From Streptomyces cyaneochromogenes (GTDB lineage: Bacteria > Actinomycetota > Actinomycetes > Streptomycetales > Streptomycetaceae), in contig NZ_CP034539.1 in the NCBI RefSeq assembly GCF_003963535.1, positions 3,968,001-4,032,000 on the forward strand: 64,000 nucleotides of DNA, in the 5' to 3' direction. Below, one piece after another: positions 15,306 through 24,803 of this stretch. Position 1 is the first letter of the stretch. Every line of letters starts with the position of its first letter. Made by a program: the position numbers and the translations under genes. A model generated the notes under the pieces. The model ran no database searches. It was not told where the DNA came from and saw nothing but the letters and a program-made list of their open reading frames with translations.

Positions 15306-18300
15306 TGTCGGAAGGGGAGCTCGCCCGAGGACGCGCAACTGGCGCCGTGTGCCCGGACCTCGGACCACCGCAACTGGCATCACCTTCATCGGCCTCGGTC
15401 TGGACGAACCCCGGCTCGCGCGGCGGGTCGGGCCGTGCGGAGAAGGCGAAGCCCGTGACCGAGGCCGCCGCGATCGCACGAGCGACGAAGACGGGCAAGT
15501 CCGTCGAGGTCACCGCGCTGCGCACCGCGCGCTCCACTACGTGGGCGCGGCCCGACGGTCTGATGGCCAAGGAGCTGTACTCCGCGCCGATCCGGGCCAA
15601 GGTGGGCGGTGAATGGAGGGACATCGACTACGACCTCCACCGCACGAAGGCCGGTTGGGAGCCCAGGGCCACGAACACGCGGATGGTGTTCTCGGCCGGC
15701 TCCGAGGCGCGCGACGGGAAACAGCGCGCCTCACGCTCCTCAGTACGCCGGGTCTCCCTGGTCCAAGGGCTGAAGAGCGCTGACGAGACCGCGAGCCCCC
15801 TGGTCACCCTGACCGTCGACGGCCACGCCATCCAGCTCACCTGGCCGGGCCCGGTCCCCGCCCCGGTCATCGACGGCTCGCGCGCCCTGTACCCCGAGAT
15901 CTTCCCGGGCGCCGACCTGGTGCTGACGGCCGACGACGACGGGTTCGCCCAGCTGCTGGTCCTCAAGAACCGGCAGGCCGCGGCCGATCCGCGGGCCCGG
16001 CAGATCTCGTACGGCATCACCTCCACGACCCTCAACTTCCGGCTGGATCCGGTCACGGGCGTCCTCACCGCCGAGGACGCCTTCGCCGCCGAGCTCGCGA
16101 TGTCGCCGACCCCGCTGATGTGGGACAGCAGCGGCCAACCGGCCGTCACCGACGGGTCGGTCGGCGCCACCGCCCAGCCGACGACGTCGGAGAGCCCCGC
16201 ACCGACCGAGTCGGCCACCGACGGACCGAGCGAGAGCCCGAGCCCCACCGAGGAGCTCATCGAGACGGACGAGCAGGCGGACACCGCCCCCGAGACCCTG
16301 CCGGCGGCCACCGACGGCCCCGAGCCCTCGGTGTCCGAGTCTCCGCTGCCCACCGCTCCGGCCGAGCCGACGCCCGCACCCTCGCAGACCGGCTCGGCGG
16401 CCACGCTCAGCCTTCCCGGGCTCGACGGGCCCTCCCCCGACTCACGCGGCGAGCTGGTCGAGCCCAGCCTGACCGGGGCGAACTGGGTGCTCACCCCCGA
16501 CCTGGCCTTCCTCGACGACCCGGCCACCACGTACCCGGTCTTCATCGACCCGTCGGTGAAGAAGCACACGCAGAACTGGACCACCGCCTACAGCCGCCAC
16601 CCCAACGCCACCTTCTACAACGGCAAGGGATTCAACAAGGGCGGTACGCACGAGGCGCGAGTCGGCTTCGAGTCGGACACCTGGGGCACCTCGCGTTCGT
16701 TCTTCAACATCGCCTTCGACAAGGACCTCAAGGGCACGAAGATCACCAGTGCGAAGCTGCGCATGCTGGAGACGTACTCCTGGTCGTGCAGCGCCCGTTC
16801 GATGAGTGTGCACCTCACCGGCCCGGTCAACGGGAAGACCAACTGGAAGAACGCGCCCAAGCTGCATGACGGCAACAAGTTCGCGACCAAGAGCTTCGCG
16901 CACGGATACAAGTCCGGGTGCCGGGACGCGTACGAGACGTTCGACGTGCGGAAGGCCGCGCAGAAGCGGGCCGATGAAGGCAAGGAAACCATCACCTTCG
17001 GCCTGCGGGCACGGGACGAGCACTCGCAGTACGCCTGGAAGAAGTTCCAGGCCAACGGGGACAACGCACCCGTACTGGAGCTCGTCTACAACCGCAAACC
17101 CACGGTCGACCCCAAGTCGCTCGATCTCGGCCCGGAGGCCAAGTGCACCACCACCGAGCCGTACGTCCGTATGGGCTCGGGCGACCTGACGTTCACCGCG
17201 CGGGCGTCCGACAAGGACAGCAACCTCGACCACCTCGATTTCGACCTGTGGCCGCACAAGAAGTGGCAGACGACGGGCGATCTGCTGGGCTCCACCGGCA
17301 AGGTCTCCGTCGGCGGTGACAAGGACACCGCGTTGCGCACGACGACGGGCTTCTCCACCAGCAAGCTCACCAACGGGACCACCTACTCGTGGAGGGTGCG
17401 CGCCGTCGACGACGCCGGTGCCAGCTCGGCGTACGCACCGGGTAAGACGCCATGCCGGTTCATCCTCGACACCACCGCGCCGAGTCCGCCGAACGTGACC
17501 TCCACCGACTTCCCCGACGCCGACGGCAAGGAGAACGGCTTCGGCAACGACGCGGAGGACGCCAACTGGTCCACGAAGAAGTTCGGTACACCCGGATCGT
17601 TCACGGTCCGCGCGCTCCAACAGGACGTCGTGCGCTACGAGTACGGCTTCAACTCGCCCACCTACAGCGGCAGCCTCCCCCGCACCGCCGGCACGGCCGT
17701 CAGCGTCAGTGCGACCATCTCCAACGCCAAGCCGCCGACGGCCGGACCCAACGTGCTCTATGTCAGGGTCGTGGACAGCGCGGGCAACCCCTCGGCGGCG
17801 ACGAAGTACTTCTTCTACGTCACGCCCCGGGACCAGGCCGACGCACCCGGCGACTTCACCGGCGACAAGCTGCCCGACATGATGGTCGTCACCGAGGCCG
17901 GCAACCTGGGCATGTATCCCTCGGAGGCCACCACCACCGACCTCAACAAGGGCAGCGGCGACCTGAACTACTCGATGCCGGGCGCCTACCGGGACAACCC
18001 CGACAAGGACCCCAACGGCGACGACCTGCCACCCTACGTGCCCGCACCGGGCGGTCACTTCAAGGGTGCCCTGATCACCCACAACGGCGACATCTACGGC
18101 GGCGACGGCCTCCAGGACCTTGTCGTCCGCGTGGGCGGCAAACTGTGGGTGTATCCCGGTGACGGCTACGGCGCGGTCAACATCGACAAGCGCCGCGAGA
18201 TCCTCCTCCCCGACGGCGCTCCGAGCCCCGCCGACCTGACCCAGTTCGTGTCGGCCGGCGATGCCACCGGAGACGGGCGGACCGACTTCTTCGCCACCAT

Positions 18301-18775
18301 CGGCGACGAGTTGTGGGCCTTCACCGGCTACCACGGGGCGACCATCGACCAGGCGACCCGGCTGTGGACCTCGGGTTGGACCAGCCGGGACATCGTCACC
18401 GCGCTGGACGTCAGCGGCGACGGTGTCACCGACCTCGTCTACCGGTCGGACACGTCGGGCAAGCTCCAGCTCCGCAAGGGCATCGCCGCCTCCGGAGGCG
18501 GCGTCAGCCTCACCTCCCTGGGGAACGCCGGAAGTTCGGCCGGGGGCAACGACAGCGAGTACGGTGCCGCCGGCTGGGAGGTCAGCAATTTCCCGCTGCT
18601 GATGGGCACGCCTGACACGAACGGCGACGCGGACACCACCCCCGATATCTGGGGTGTGCGGTCCGACGGATCGGTGCGTTTCTACGCGGGCGGCCCGAGC
18701 GCGGTCGTGCCAGGGTCCGGCACGGAGATCATCGCTCCGGCGAGTTACTGGAAGACACGTATCGCGATCGGGTGA
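15305..18775 (+). CDS. DNRLRE / FG-GAP repeat secreted protein, 5'-truncated
   Basis: Up to 1156 residues. After a short unrelated start, family sequence begins around KPVTEAAAIARATKTG and continues (ALRTARSTTWARPDGLM, EWRDIDYDLHRTKAGWEP, ATNTRMVFSAGS). A Pro/Ser/Thr/Glu-rich linker lies near residues 275-380. A DNRLRE domain follows (YPVFIDPSVKK ... FNIAFDKDLKGTKITSAKL), then fibronectin-like strands, and a C-terminal set of FG-GAP/VCBS-type repeats with calcium-binding loops (GDFTGDKLPD, GDATGDGRTDFF, DVSGDGVTDLVY). Relatives are exported, often encoded beside RHS proteins. Here the signal peptide is gone and the GTG at 15305 lies in the TnpB element edge, so export is doubtful. Confidence 0.85.
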   Translation: MSEGELARGRATGAVCPDLGPPQLASPSSASVWTNPGSRGGSGRAEKAKPVTEAAAIARATKTGKSVEVTALRTARSTTWARPDGLMAKELYSAPIRAKVGGEWRDIDYDLHRTKAGWEPRATNTRMVFSAGSEARDGKQRASRSSVRRVSLVQGLKSADETASPLVTLTVDGHAIQLTWPGPVPAPVIDGSRALYPEIFPGADLVLTADDDGFAQLLVLKNRQAAADPRARQISYGITSTTLNFRLDPVTGVLTAEDAFAAELAMSPTPLMWDSSGQPAVTDGSVGATAQPTTSESPAPTESATDGPSESPSPTEELIETDEQADTAPETLPAATDGPEPSVSESPLPTAPAEPTPAPSQTGSAATLSLPGLDGPSPDSRGELVEPSLTGANWVLTPDLAFLDDPATTYPVFIDPSVKKHTQNWTTAYSRHPNATFYNGKGFNKGGTHEARVGFESDTWGTSRSFFNIAFDKDLKGTKITSAKLRMLETYSWSCSARSMSVHLTGPVNGKTNWKNAPKLHDGNKFATKSFAHGYKSGCRDAYETFDVRKAAQKRADEGKETITFGLRARDEHSQYAWKKFQANGDNAPVLELVYNRKPTVDPKSLDLGPEAKCTTTEPYVRMGSGDLTFTARASDKDSNLDHLDFDLWPHKKWQTTGDLLGSTGKVSVGGDKDTALRTTTGFSTSKLTNGTTYSWRVRAVDDAGASSAYAPGKTPCRFILDTTAPSPPNVTSTDFPDADGKENGFGNDAEDANWSTKKFGTPGSFTVRALQQDVVRYEYGFNSPTYSGSLPRTAGTAVSVSATISNAKPPTAGPNVLYVRVVDSAGNPSAATKYFFYVTPRDQADAPGDFTGDKLPDMMVVTEAGNLGMYPSEATTTDLNKGSGDLNYSMPGAYRDNPDKDPNGDDLPPYVPAPGGHFKGALITHNGDIYGGDGLQDLVVRVGGKLWVYPGDGYGAVNIDKRREILLPDGAPSPADLTQFVSAGDATGDGRTDFFATIGDELWAFTGYHGATIDQATRLWTSGWTSRDIVTALDVSGDGVTDLVYRSDTSGKLQLRKGIAASGGGVSLTSLGNAGSSAGGNDSEYGAAGWEVSNFPLLMGTPDTNGDADTTPDIWGVRSDGSVRFYAGGPSAVVPGSGTEIIAPASYWKTRIAIG

Positions 18776-18784
18776 CGCGGGTCC

Positions 18785-18815
18785 CCGGCCGCCAGTTCAC
18801 CACACTGGCGGCCGG
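18785..18815. terminator. Terminator after the FG-GAP gene
   Basis: A perfect 12-bp stem (18785-18796 with 18804-18815) with a seven-base loop starts nine bases after the stop codon. It also ends transcription of the convergent acyltransferase operon if used on the other strand. Confidence 0.85.
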
Positions 18816-18820
18816 TCCCC

Positions 18821-18892
18821 TTCCACCTGGCGTGTGTACGCCTCTTCCACCTGGCGTGGGTACGCCTCTTCTACCTGGCGTGGGTACGCCTC
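18821..18892. repeat. 24-bp tandem repeat, three copies, over the acyltransferase stop
   Basis: Three consecutive 24-base units (18821-18844, 18845-18868, 18869-18892) differ by one or two bases. The acyltransferase stop codon (18871-18873) lies in the third unit, so unit gain or loss leaves the protein end unchanged only on one side. Confidence 0.9.
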
Positions 18893-20187
18893 TTGCGAGC
18901 CCCGTCCGGCCACACCTGCGGCCTCCTCTTCGCCGCCAGGTCCTCCGCCCACCCGAACCACACGATGCAGCTGCCGATGAGCACCCAGGTGAAGGCCAGG
19001 ACCGGCCACGGGCTCTCCAGCAGCCAGGAGAAGTGCATCCACATCACGTCGATGCCCCACAGCTGGTCCCACATCGTCGCGGCGATGAGGATGCAGGTGT
19101 TGTGCCACAGGTAGATCGTCACCGCGCGGGAGTTGAGCAGGGTGATCACACGGTCCCAGCGGCGCAGGCGGCGCGGCCACTCGGACCACGAAGGGCTGAG
19201 GTGCAGCAGCAGCATGACCGTGCCGAAGGACCACAGGGCCTGGGCCATGGGCATGCTGTCCAGGTCGTTGCCCTCGCCGAAGTCGTTGTTCAGGGCGTAC
19301 CAGAGGCCGACCGCGGCGAAGATCGGGGCCACGGAAGGCACGACGTAGCGCGGGATCCGGCGCAGGATGCCCTCCTGGTGCGCCATGCCGAGGATCCAGC
19401 AGGCGCCGAAGGTGCTGAAGTCGGTGAGCGCGGACGGGACGCGCTCGCCGGGGAGGGTGAGGTAGCCGAAGTTGAACGCCGCGGACAGCGCGAGCGGCGC
19501 CAGGAGCGTCACCAGTGGCATCGCGCGCAGCGCCTTCAGCAGGAACGGCGAGAGCAGGACGTACCAGAGGTAGGCGCGGATGTACCAGAGCGGTCCCGCG
19601 AGGTCGACGGCCCAGTTCTCGCCGATGAAGCCGTGGATACCGGGCAGGCCCTCGGCGTACGGGGGGTCGCTGAGCGGAACGATCCAGTAGGCCAGGTGGA
19701 TCCACCACCAGCCGGGGTGGCCGTCGGCGTCCGGACCCCAGCCCTGGATGACCATGCCGGTGACCCCGACCACGCCCAGCAGCCACAGCGGGGGCAGGAG
19801 GCGGCGTATGCGGCTCCGGATGACCTGTACGGGCGGGCGCTTCAGGGAGCGGGCCATCAGGTTGCCGGCGAGGGCGAACATCACGCCCATGGAGGGGAAG
19901 ACCAGCGGGAGCCAGGCCCAGCCCGTCAGGTGGTAGAGGACCACGCGGAAGAGGGCCAGGGCGCGCAGCAGGTCGAAGTAGCGGTCGCGGGCCGGGGCCG
20001 GCCGGGTGGCCTGCTCGGGCTTCGCCGGGTCGGTCGGCGGGGTGGGCGCGGGTGCGGTCGCGGTCGCGTCCAGGACCGGGCCCGCCGTCGGTACCGCTGC
20101 GGCCGACGCGCCGGCCGCAGCGCCGGTCGCCGCCCCCGTCGTCATCGAAGGACCGTAGAGCGAAGGGTCGTAGGAGGGAGGGTTCAT
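18871..20187 (-). CDS. Membrane acyltransferase, third gene of the polysaccharide operon
   Basis: 438 residues from the ATG at 20187, which overlaps the stop of the preceding synthase by four bases (ATGA). A cytoplasmic Pro/Ala/Thr-rich leader of about 65 residues is followed by about ten hydrophobic helices. The acyltransferase-3 family opening RDRYFDLLRALALFRVVLYH (Arg and His in the first helix) is clear, as are FALAGNLMARS, RRLLPPLWLL and IYLWHNTC. Family members O-acylate surface sugars. Translational coupling to the deacetylase/synthase suggests it modifies that polymer, for example by succinylation or acetylation. The C-terminus (KRRTHAR) is encoded within a tandem repeat. Confidence 0.88.
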   Translation of the reverse strand: MNPPSYDPSLYGPSMTTGAATGAAAGASAAAVPTAGPVLDATATAPAPTPPTDPAKPEQATRPAPARDRYFDLLRALALFRVVLYHLTGWAWLPLVFPSMGVMFALAGNLMARSLKRPPVQVIRSRIRRLLPPLWLLGVVGVTGMVIQGWGPDADGHPGWWWIHLAYWIVPLSDPPYAEGLPGIHGFIGENWAVDLAGPLWYIRAYLWYVLLSPFLLKALRAMPLVTLLAPLALSAAFNFGYLTLPGERVPSALTDFSTFGACWILGMAHQEGILRRIPRYVVPSVAPIFAAVGLWYALNNDFGEGNDLDSMPMAQALWSFGTVMLLLHLSPSWSEWPRRLRRWDRVITLLNSRAVTIYLWHNTCILIAATMWDQLWGIDVMWMHFSWLLESPWPVLAFTWVLIGSCIVWFGWAEDLAAKRRPQVWPDGARKRRTHAR

Positions 20188-22382
20188 CGGACCGGCCTCT
20201 CGTCCATGACCTGCCGGCGCTGCGTCGGCACGGTCGGCGGTGCGGACACCCCGCCCTTGCGCCGCAGCTTCTGCCAGCGCAGGCGGCCGCCGGTGAGGGC
20301 CGTGATCCAGGACTGGAGCAGGACGACGTACATGAGCTGGCGGTAGAGGATCTGCTGGAGCGGGAGCGAGATGAGCGGGGTGAGGCGCTCGCGGTCCAGG
20401 ACGAAGGCGTAGGCCGCGCAGGCCGCCTGGATGGCGAGGACACCGAACCAGGCCAGGATCGTCTTCTCCGTGGGCCCGAAGACCAGGCCGTAGATGAGGA
20501 AGACGTCGATCAGCGGGGCCAGCAGCGGTGCCAGGACCATGAAGAGGGACACCAGCGGCAGGCCCACCCGGCCGAAGCGGCCCGACGGGCCCCGGTCCAC
20601 CAGGGCGCGGCGGTGCTTCCAGATCGCCTGCATGGTGCCGTACGACCACCGGTAGCGCTGCGACCACAGCTGCTGGACGGACTCGGGCGCCTCGGTCCAG
20701 GCCCGGGCCTTCTCGGCGTACACCACGCGCCAGCCGTCGCGGTGGATCGCCATCGTGATGTCGGTGTCCTCGGCGAGGGTGTCGTCGCTCATGCCGCCGA
20801 CCCGTTCCAGGGCCGAGCGGCGGAAGGCGCCGACCGCGCCCGGGATCGTCGGCATGCACTGCAGGACGTCGTACATACGACGGTCCAGGTTGAAGCCCAT
20901 CACGTACTCGATGTGCTGCCAGGCGCCGATGAGGGTGTCCTTGTTACCGACCTTGGCGTTGCCCGCGACCGCGCCGACGCGCGGGTCGGCGAAGGGCTGG
21001 ACGAGTTCGCGGACGGTGGACGGTTCGAAGACCGTGTCGCCGTCCATCATCACGATCAGGTCGTAACGGGCGTTCGCCAGGCCGCGGTTGAGCGCCGCGG
21101 GCTTGCCCGCGTTGAGCTGGCGGATGACGCGGACGTTCGGCAGTCCCAGTCCTTCGACGATGCGGGCCGTGCCGTCGCTGGAGCCGTCGTCGATGACGAT
21201 GATCTCGATGGGGTACTCGCTGCGCATCAGCGACCGCACGGTGCTCTCGATGCACTTGGCCTCGTTGTACGCCGGGACCAGCACCGACGCCGGTTCGGTG
21301 ACCGGCGCGTTCGGGCCCCAGACGAAGTCCCGGCGACGGGTGCGGCGGGCGTGGACGGCGGAGAGCAGCAGCATCAGGCCGAAGCGGCCGATGACGAGGG
21401 AGCCGATGGCGGCGAGGCCGACGACCAGGATCGCGGTGATGTTGTCGGAGGCGTCGACCAGGAAGACCCAGGCCTTGCCCTTCCACAGCTCCAGACCGGT
21501 GACCTCGGTGTGCGCGCTGGGCGCGTCCAGTGCCTCGGTGAGGTTCTGGAACTCGTAGCCCTTGCCCTTGAGCTGGGGGATGAGCTTGTCCAGCGCCTGC
21601 ACCGTCTGCTGCCGGTCGCCGCCGGAGTCGTGCATCAGGACGATCGCGCCCTGGCCGCTCTTGGGCGTGGAGTTGCGGATGATCTGGTCGACGCCCGGCT
21701 TGCGCCAGTCCTCGCTGTCGGTGTCGTTGACGATGGTGATGTAGCCGCGGCTGCCGATGTACTCGGTCACCGGCCAGGAGTTGTTGTCCATGTTCACGGA
21801 CTTCGACGAGTACGGCGGCCGGAACAGCGAGCTGCGGATGCCGACCGCGCCCGCGAGCGCGAGCTGGTTCTGGGACAGCTCCCAGTCGATGCGCTTCTTG
21901 GACTGGTAGGACAGGTCGGGGTGGTTGAAGGTGTGCAGGCCGATCTCGTGCCCCTCGTCCACCATGCGCTGCACGAGGTCCGGGTAGCGGGAGGCCATCG
22001 TGCCGGTGATGAAGAAGACCGCGTGCGCCTCGTTCCGCTTCAGGGCGTCCAGCACCTTCGGCGTCCACTCGGGGTCGGGGCCGTCGTCGAAGGTGAGGAC
22101 GACGCTGTTGTCCGGCACCCGCAGCGTGCTCGCGCTGCCGTCGCGGGTGTCGATGACGGGGCCGCCCTTGAGGATCTCCTGCGGCACCTTGTCGTTGGCC
22201 GCGGCGGGCCGGATGCGGTAGTCGGCCAGGATCTCGCTGTGGACGTAGCCGCGCAGCATCAGCATCGCCATCAGCGCGACGAGGACGAGCGAGGGCAGAA
22301 GCAGGCGCATGGGCACGCGGCGGCGCCGGGAGCCGTCGGGGGCCCCCTTCGCGGGCCCACGGCGGCGGGTGCGGGATGCCAT
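20184..22382 (-). CDS. matB: Bifunctional polysaccharide deacetylase / family 2 glycosyltransferase (MatB-like)
   Basis: 732 residues, ATG at 22382 sharing one base with the upstream stop (TGATG). One N-terminal membrane segment (residues 25-45) is followed by a NodB-type deacetylase with LTFDDGPD (about 96-103), HTFNHPD (about 150) and RPPYSS. A second membrane segment (about 315-342) follows, then a processive GT2 domain with VLVPAYNEA, IDDGSSDGT, MDGDTVF, LAEDTDI and QRYRWSYG, and C-terminal membrane helices. The combination resembles PNAG (poly-beta-1,6-GlcNAc) synthesis. Gene order matches my memory of S. coelicolor SCO2962 (matB), needed for mycelial pellet formation. Domain calls are firm; the symbol is by recollection. 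Confidence 0.85.
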   Translation of the reverse strand: MASRTRRRGPAKGAPDGSRRRRVPMRLLLPSLVLVALMAMLMLRGYVHSEILADYRIRPAAANDKVPQEILKGGPVIDTRDGSASTLRVPDNSVVLTFDDGPDPEWTPKVLDALKRNEAHAVFFITGTMASRYPDLVQRMVDEGHEIGLHTFNHPDLSYQSKKRIDWELSQNQLALAGAVGIRSSLFRPPYSSKSVNMDNNSWPVTEYIGSRGYITIVNDTDSEDWRKPGVDQIIRNSTPKSGQGAIVLMHDSGGDRQQTVQALDKLIPQLKGKGYEFQNLTEALDAPSAHTEVTGLELWKGKAWVFLVDASDNITAILVVGLAAIGSLVIGRFGLMLLLSAVHARRTRRRDFVWGPNAPVTEPASVLVPAYNEAKCIESTVRSLMRSEYPIEIIVIDDGSSDGTARIVEGLGLPNVRVIRQLNAGKPAALNRGLANARYDLIVMMDGDTVFEPSTVRELVQPFADPRVGAVAGNAKVGNKDTLIGAWQHIEYVMGFNLDRRMYDVLQCMPTIPGAVGAFRRSALERVGGMSDDTLAEDTDITMAIHRDGWRVVYAEKARAWTEAPESVQQLWSQRYRWSYGTMQAIWKHRRALVDRGPSGRFGRVGLPLVSLFMVLAPLLAPLIDVFLIYGLVFGPTEKTILAWFGVLAIQAACAAYAFVLDRERLTPLISLPLQQILYRQLMYVVLLQSWITALTGGRLRWQKLRRKGGVSAPPTVPTQRRQVMDERPVR

Positions 22383-23590
22383 CAGAGGGTGTACTCCGGG
22401 GACGGGGCGGCGGGCGCGGGAGCGGAGGCGTCCGGCTCCTGCGCGATGGGGCTCGGGTCGTTCGGGCCGTTCGCGACCGTCCCGGTGGCGGGTTCGCCGG
22501 TGGTCGCGGGATCGGTCGGCTCCTCGGTGGGGCCGCCGCCGTCCGTCGGGCTCGGGTCGGGGTCGGGGATGGTGGGCTCGGTGGTCGGCTCGGGGTCGGG
22601 AGTGGGGTTCGTGCCCGGGTTGGTGGTGGTCTTGGTGGGGGTCGGCTTCGGGTCGGCGGACGCGCCGGGGTCGGCGCTGGTGGACGCGCCGGGCGTGGTG
22701 GCGTCGGCGCCCGGGGATGCGGTCGCGTCCGTACCGGCCGTCGGGGAGGTGCCCGGGGAGACGCTGCCGGTGCCGGAGGGCTGCGGTGCCGACTCCGCGG
22801 GCAGCGGCGGGGTGTCGACCTGGCCGGCCGGCTGCTCCTTGGGACGCTCCACCGGCAGCCAGGGCGCGTGGGAGTTGCCGGACAGCAGGGTGGCGACGAT
22901 GACCACGGCGTAGACCGCGCAGGCGAGGCCCACGGCCATGCCGATACGGCGGTAGAGGCGGCTGCGGCGGCCCGACTCGTCGACGAACACCGGCCCGTCG
23001 GAGCCCTCGCCGCCGCCCGGGGCGTCCTTGGCCGCGCGCAGCATGTTGTCCAGCTGCAGGCCCACGCCGTCGAGCTGGATGGTGACCTCGTGCGGATCGT
23101 GGGTGGCGCCGGCGTCGGGGCGCGCCTCGGCGTGCCCGGTCCGCTCCGGTTCCTGGGCCTCCGCCCACGGGTCGCGGACCACGGGGGTACGCGAGGGCCG
23201 CTCGAAGGCCGACCAGCCGTCCGATCTACCGGTCGACGGACGGACGTCCGCCGCCTGCCCACCAGTCCGGCTCACGTCCGCCGCCTGCCCGACCGCCGGA
23301 AGCACCGCGGTCTCGTCGGCGTCGGCAACGGCCCCTCTGGGACGGACCCGCAGGATCGCCGTCTCGTCGGCGTCCCCGGTGGTGCGGCCGCCGCCGCGGA
23401 GTATCTCCGTCTGTCTTGTCCCCGTCTCGGATCGGGAACGCCGGCCCCGATCGGGGACCTCGGTCTCCCCGGTCGCCGGGAAGGCCTGGGTGTCGCCCTT
23501 CGAGCCCGCCGGGGAAGAACCGCCCCCTGCTCCGGATGCGACCTCGGGCCACTCCGGTTGGGCGTCTTCTCGCCACTTCTTCACGCGCAC
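22382..23590 (-). CDS. matA: Membrane-anchored partner of the polysaccharide synthase (MatA-like)
   Basis: About 402 residues. I chose GTG at 23590 because the run GGGGGGA lies five bases upstream; the ATG at 23596 touches that run. The N-terminal 200 residues are charged and disordered with repeated DADETAILR-type units. Then QLDGVGLQLDNMLRAAKD, a single membrane segment (GMAVGLACAVYAVVIVATLL), and an extracellular tail of about 150 residues made almost only of P, T, S, D, A and G. No enzyme motif is seen. Its one-base overlap with the synthase and its position equivalent to SCO2963 support a role in export or anchoring of the polymer. Confidence 0.7.
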   Translation of the reverse strand: MRVKKWREDAQPEWPEVASGAGGGSSPAGSKGDTQAFPATGETEVPDRGRRSRSETGTRQTEILRGGGRTTGDADETAILRVRPRGAVADADETAVLPAVGQAADVSRTGGQAADVRPSTGRSDGWSAFERPSRTPVVRDPWAEAQEPERTGHAEARPDAGATHDPHEVTIQLDGVGLQLDNMLRAAKDAPGGGEGSDGPVFVDESGRRSRLYRRIGMAVGLACAVYAVVIVATLLSGNSHAPWLPVERPKEQPAGQVDTPPLPAESAPQPSGTGSVSPGTSPTAGTDATASPGADATTPGASTSADPGASADPKPTPTKTTTNPGTNPTPDPEPTTEPTIPDPDPSPTDGGGPTEEPTDPATTGEPATGTVANGPNDPSPIAQEPDASAPAPAAPSPEYTL

Positions 23591-23742
23591 GCACATCCCC
23601 CCACGGGACCGTTCTGGGTGCGCGCACGACACTGAGCACCCGTCGCCGTACCGAGCCCCCACCCGGCCGAGCGCCCCCCTTTACCACAAACGTGCTCAGG
23701 CCAAGAATGTAGCGCACGCGGAGGTTTTGTGTTTGCCGAGTG

Positions 23743-24720
23743 TCAGTTGTGGACGTTCATCGTGTCCAAATCGATGGCTGGAATCCATCCCCCAGCGGGC
23801 CGCCGCAGCCACCCCTCCTCGGCCGCGACCTGCGCCGCCGCCCGTCGAAGGGCGTCGAATGCGGGGTGCACCAGGCCCTTTCGCCACACCAATGACACCG
23901 GCGACAGAGGCACGGGGTCGGTCAACGGGCGCAGCACCGCCCCGGGCATGGCCGGAAATTCGACGACGGCGAGCACGGGGGTCCGCGTCTTGGCCATGAT
24001 CCGCTGGAACTCCTCGTCGCCGACGGCGAGCGGCGCGGGCGCGGCGATCTCGATGCCGCGTCCGTCGAACAGCCGGTGCGCGAGGTCGGTCCACTCCGGG
24101 GTACGGGGGTTGCCGGCACCGGCGTACACGGTCTCGCCGGCCAGCGCGGCCAGCGGCACCCGGTCCGAATCGGCCAGCGGATGCCCCTCGGGCAGCAGGA
24201 TCGCCATCGGCTCGTAGCGCACCGGCTGATGGTCGAGGCCCGCCCGCAAGGCCGGGTCCAGTCCCGCGAACCGCCCGAAGGACGCGTCCAGCCGCCCCGC
24301 GACCAGCTCACCGGCCGCACCCGTCAGACCGCTCTCGTAGCGCGCCATCAGCTCGTGCTCGGGGGCGAGTTCGCGGGCCCGGTGCAGGATCCTGCGGCCG
24401 GTGGCCATGCCCGGCGAGTTCAGGTCCACCAGCAGGGGGCGGGTCTGCCCGAAGGCGGCGAGCAGGTCGTCCTGGGCCTGGAGGGCGCGGCGGGCGTACG
24501 GCACCAGTCGCTCGCCGTCGGCCGTCAGCGTGACCTGCCGGGTCGTCCGCACGAACAGCTCGGCGCCCAGCTCCCGCTCCAGCCGCCGTACGTCCCGGCT
24601 GAGCGCCTGCTGGGCGACGTACAGCCGAGCCGCGGCCCGCGTGAAGTGCAGCTCCTGGGCCACGGCGAGGAAGGCGCGCAGGAGTCGGGGGTCGAGGTGC
24701 GCGGGAGCGGAAGCGGACAT
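23743..24720 (-). CDS. LysR-family transcriptional regulator
   Basis: 325 residues. The N-terminal winged helix is canonical (LLRAFLAVAQELHFTRAAAR, LYVAQQALSRDVRRLERELG, ELFVRTTRQVTLTADGERL), followed by an effector domain with LASFGRFAG-like and VEFPAMPGAVLRPL segments. It is divergent from an MFS gene with 83 bases between the starts, the usual arrangement in which a LysR protein controls the neighbouring transporter and itself. The ligand cannot be predicted. Confidence 0.92.
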   Translation of the reverse strand: MSASAPAHLDPRLLRAFLAVAQELHFTRAAARLYVAQQALSRDVRRLERELGAELFVRTTRQVTLTADGERLVPYARRALQAQDDLLAAFGQTRPLLVDLNSPGMATGRRILHRARELAPEHELMARYESGLTGAAGELVAGRLDASFGRFAGLDPALRAGLDHQPVRYEPMAILLPEGHPLADSDRVPLAALAGETVYAGAGNPRTPEWTDLAHRLFDGRGIEIAAPAPLAVGDEEFQRIMAKTRTPVLAVVEFPAMPGAVLRPLTDPVPLSPVSLVWRKGLVHPAFDALRRAAAQVAAEEGWLRRPAGGWIPAIDLDTMNVHN

Positions 24721-24803
24721 GCGGCGAACTTACAACGCGAGTGCGTGAATCCGCGCCGAGCAGGTGTTGGACCCCTTGATCCACCGGGGGCGAGGGTGGT
24801 CCC

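Noticed and set aside
18821..18892. CRISPR-like array from the regular 24-bp repeats
   Set aside because: The units are contiguous with no spacers, and no cas genes are present.
20052..22913. 953-codon plus-strand frame over the polysaccharide synthase
   Set aside because: Shadow of the deacetylase/GT2 gene, whose motifs are complete on the other strand.
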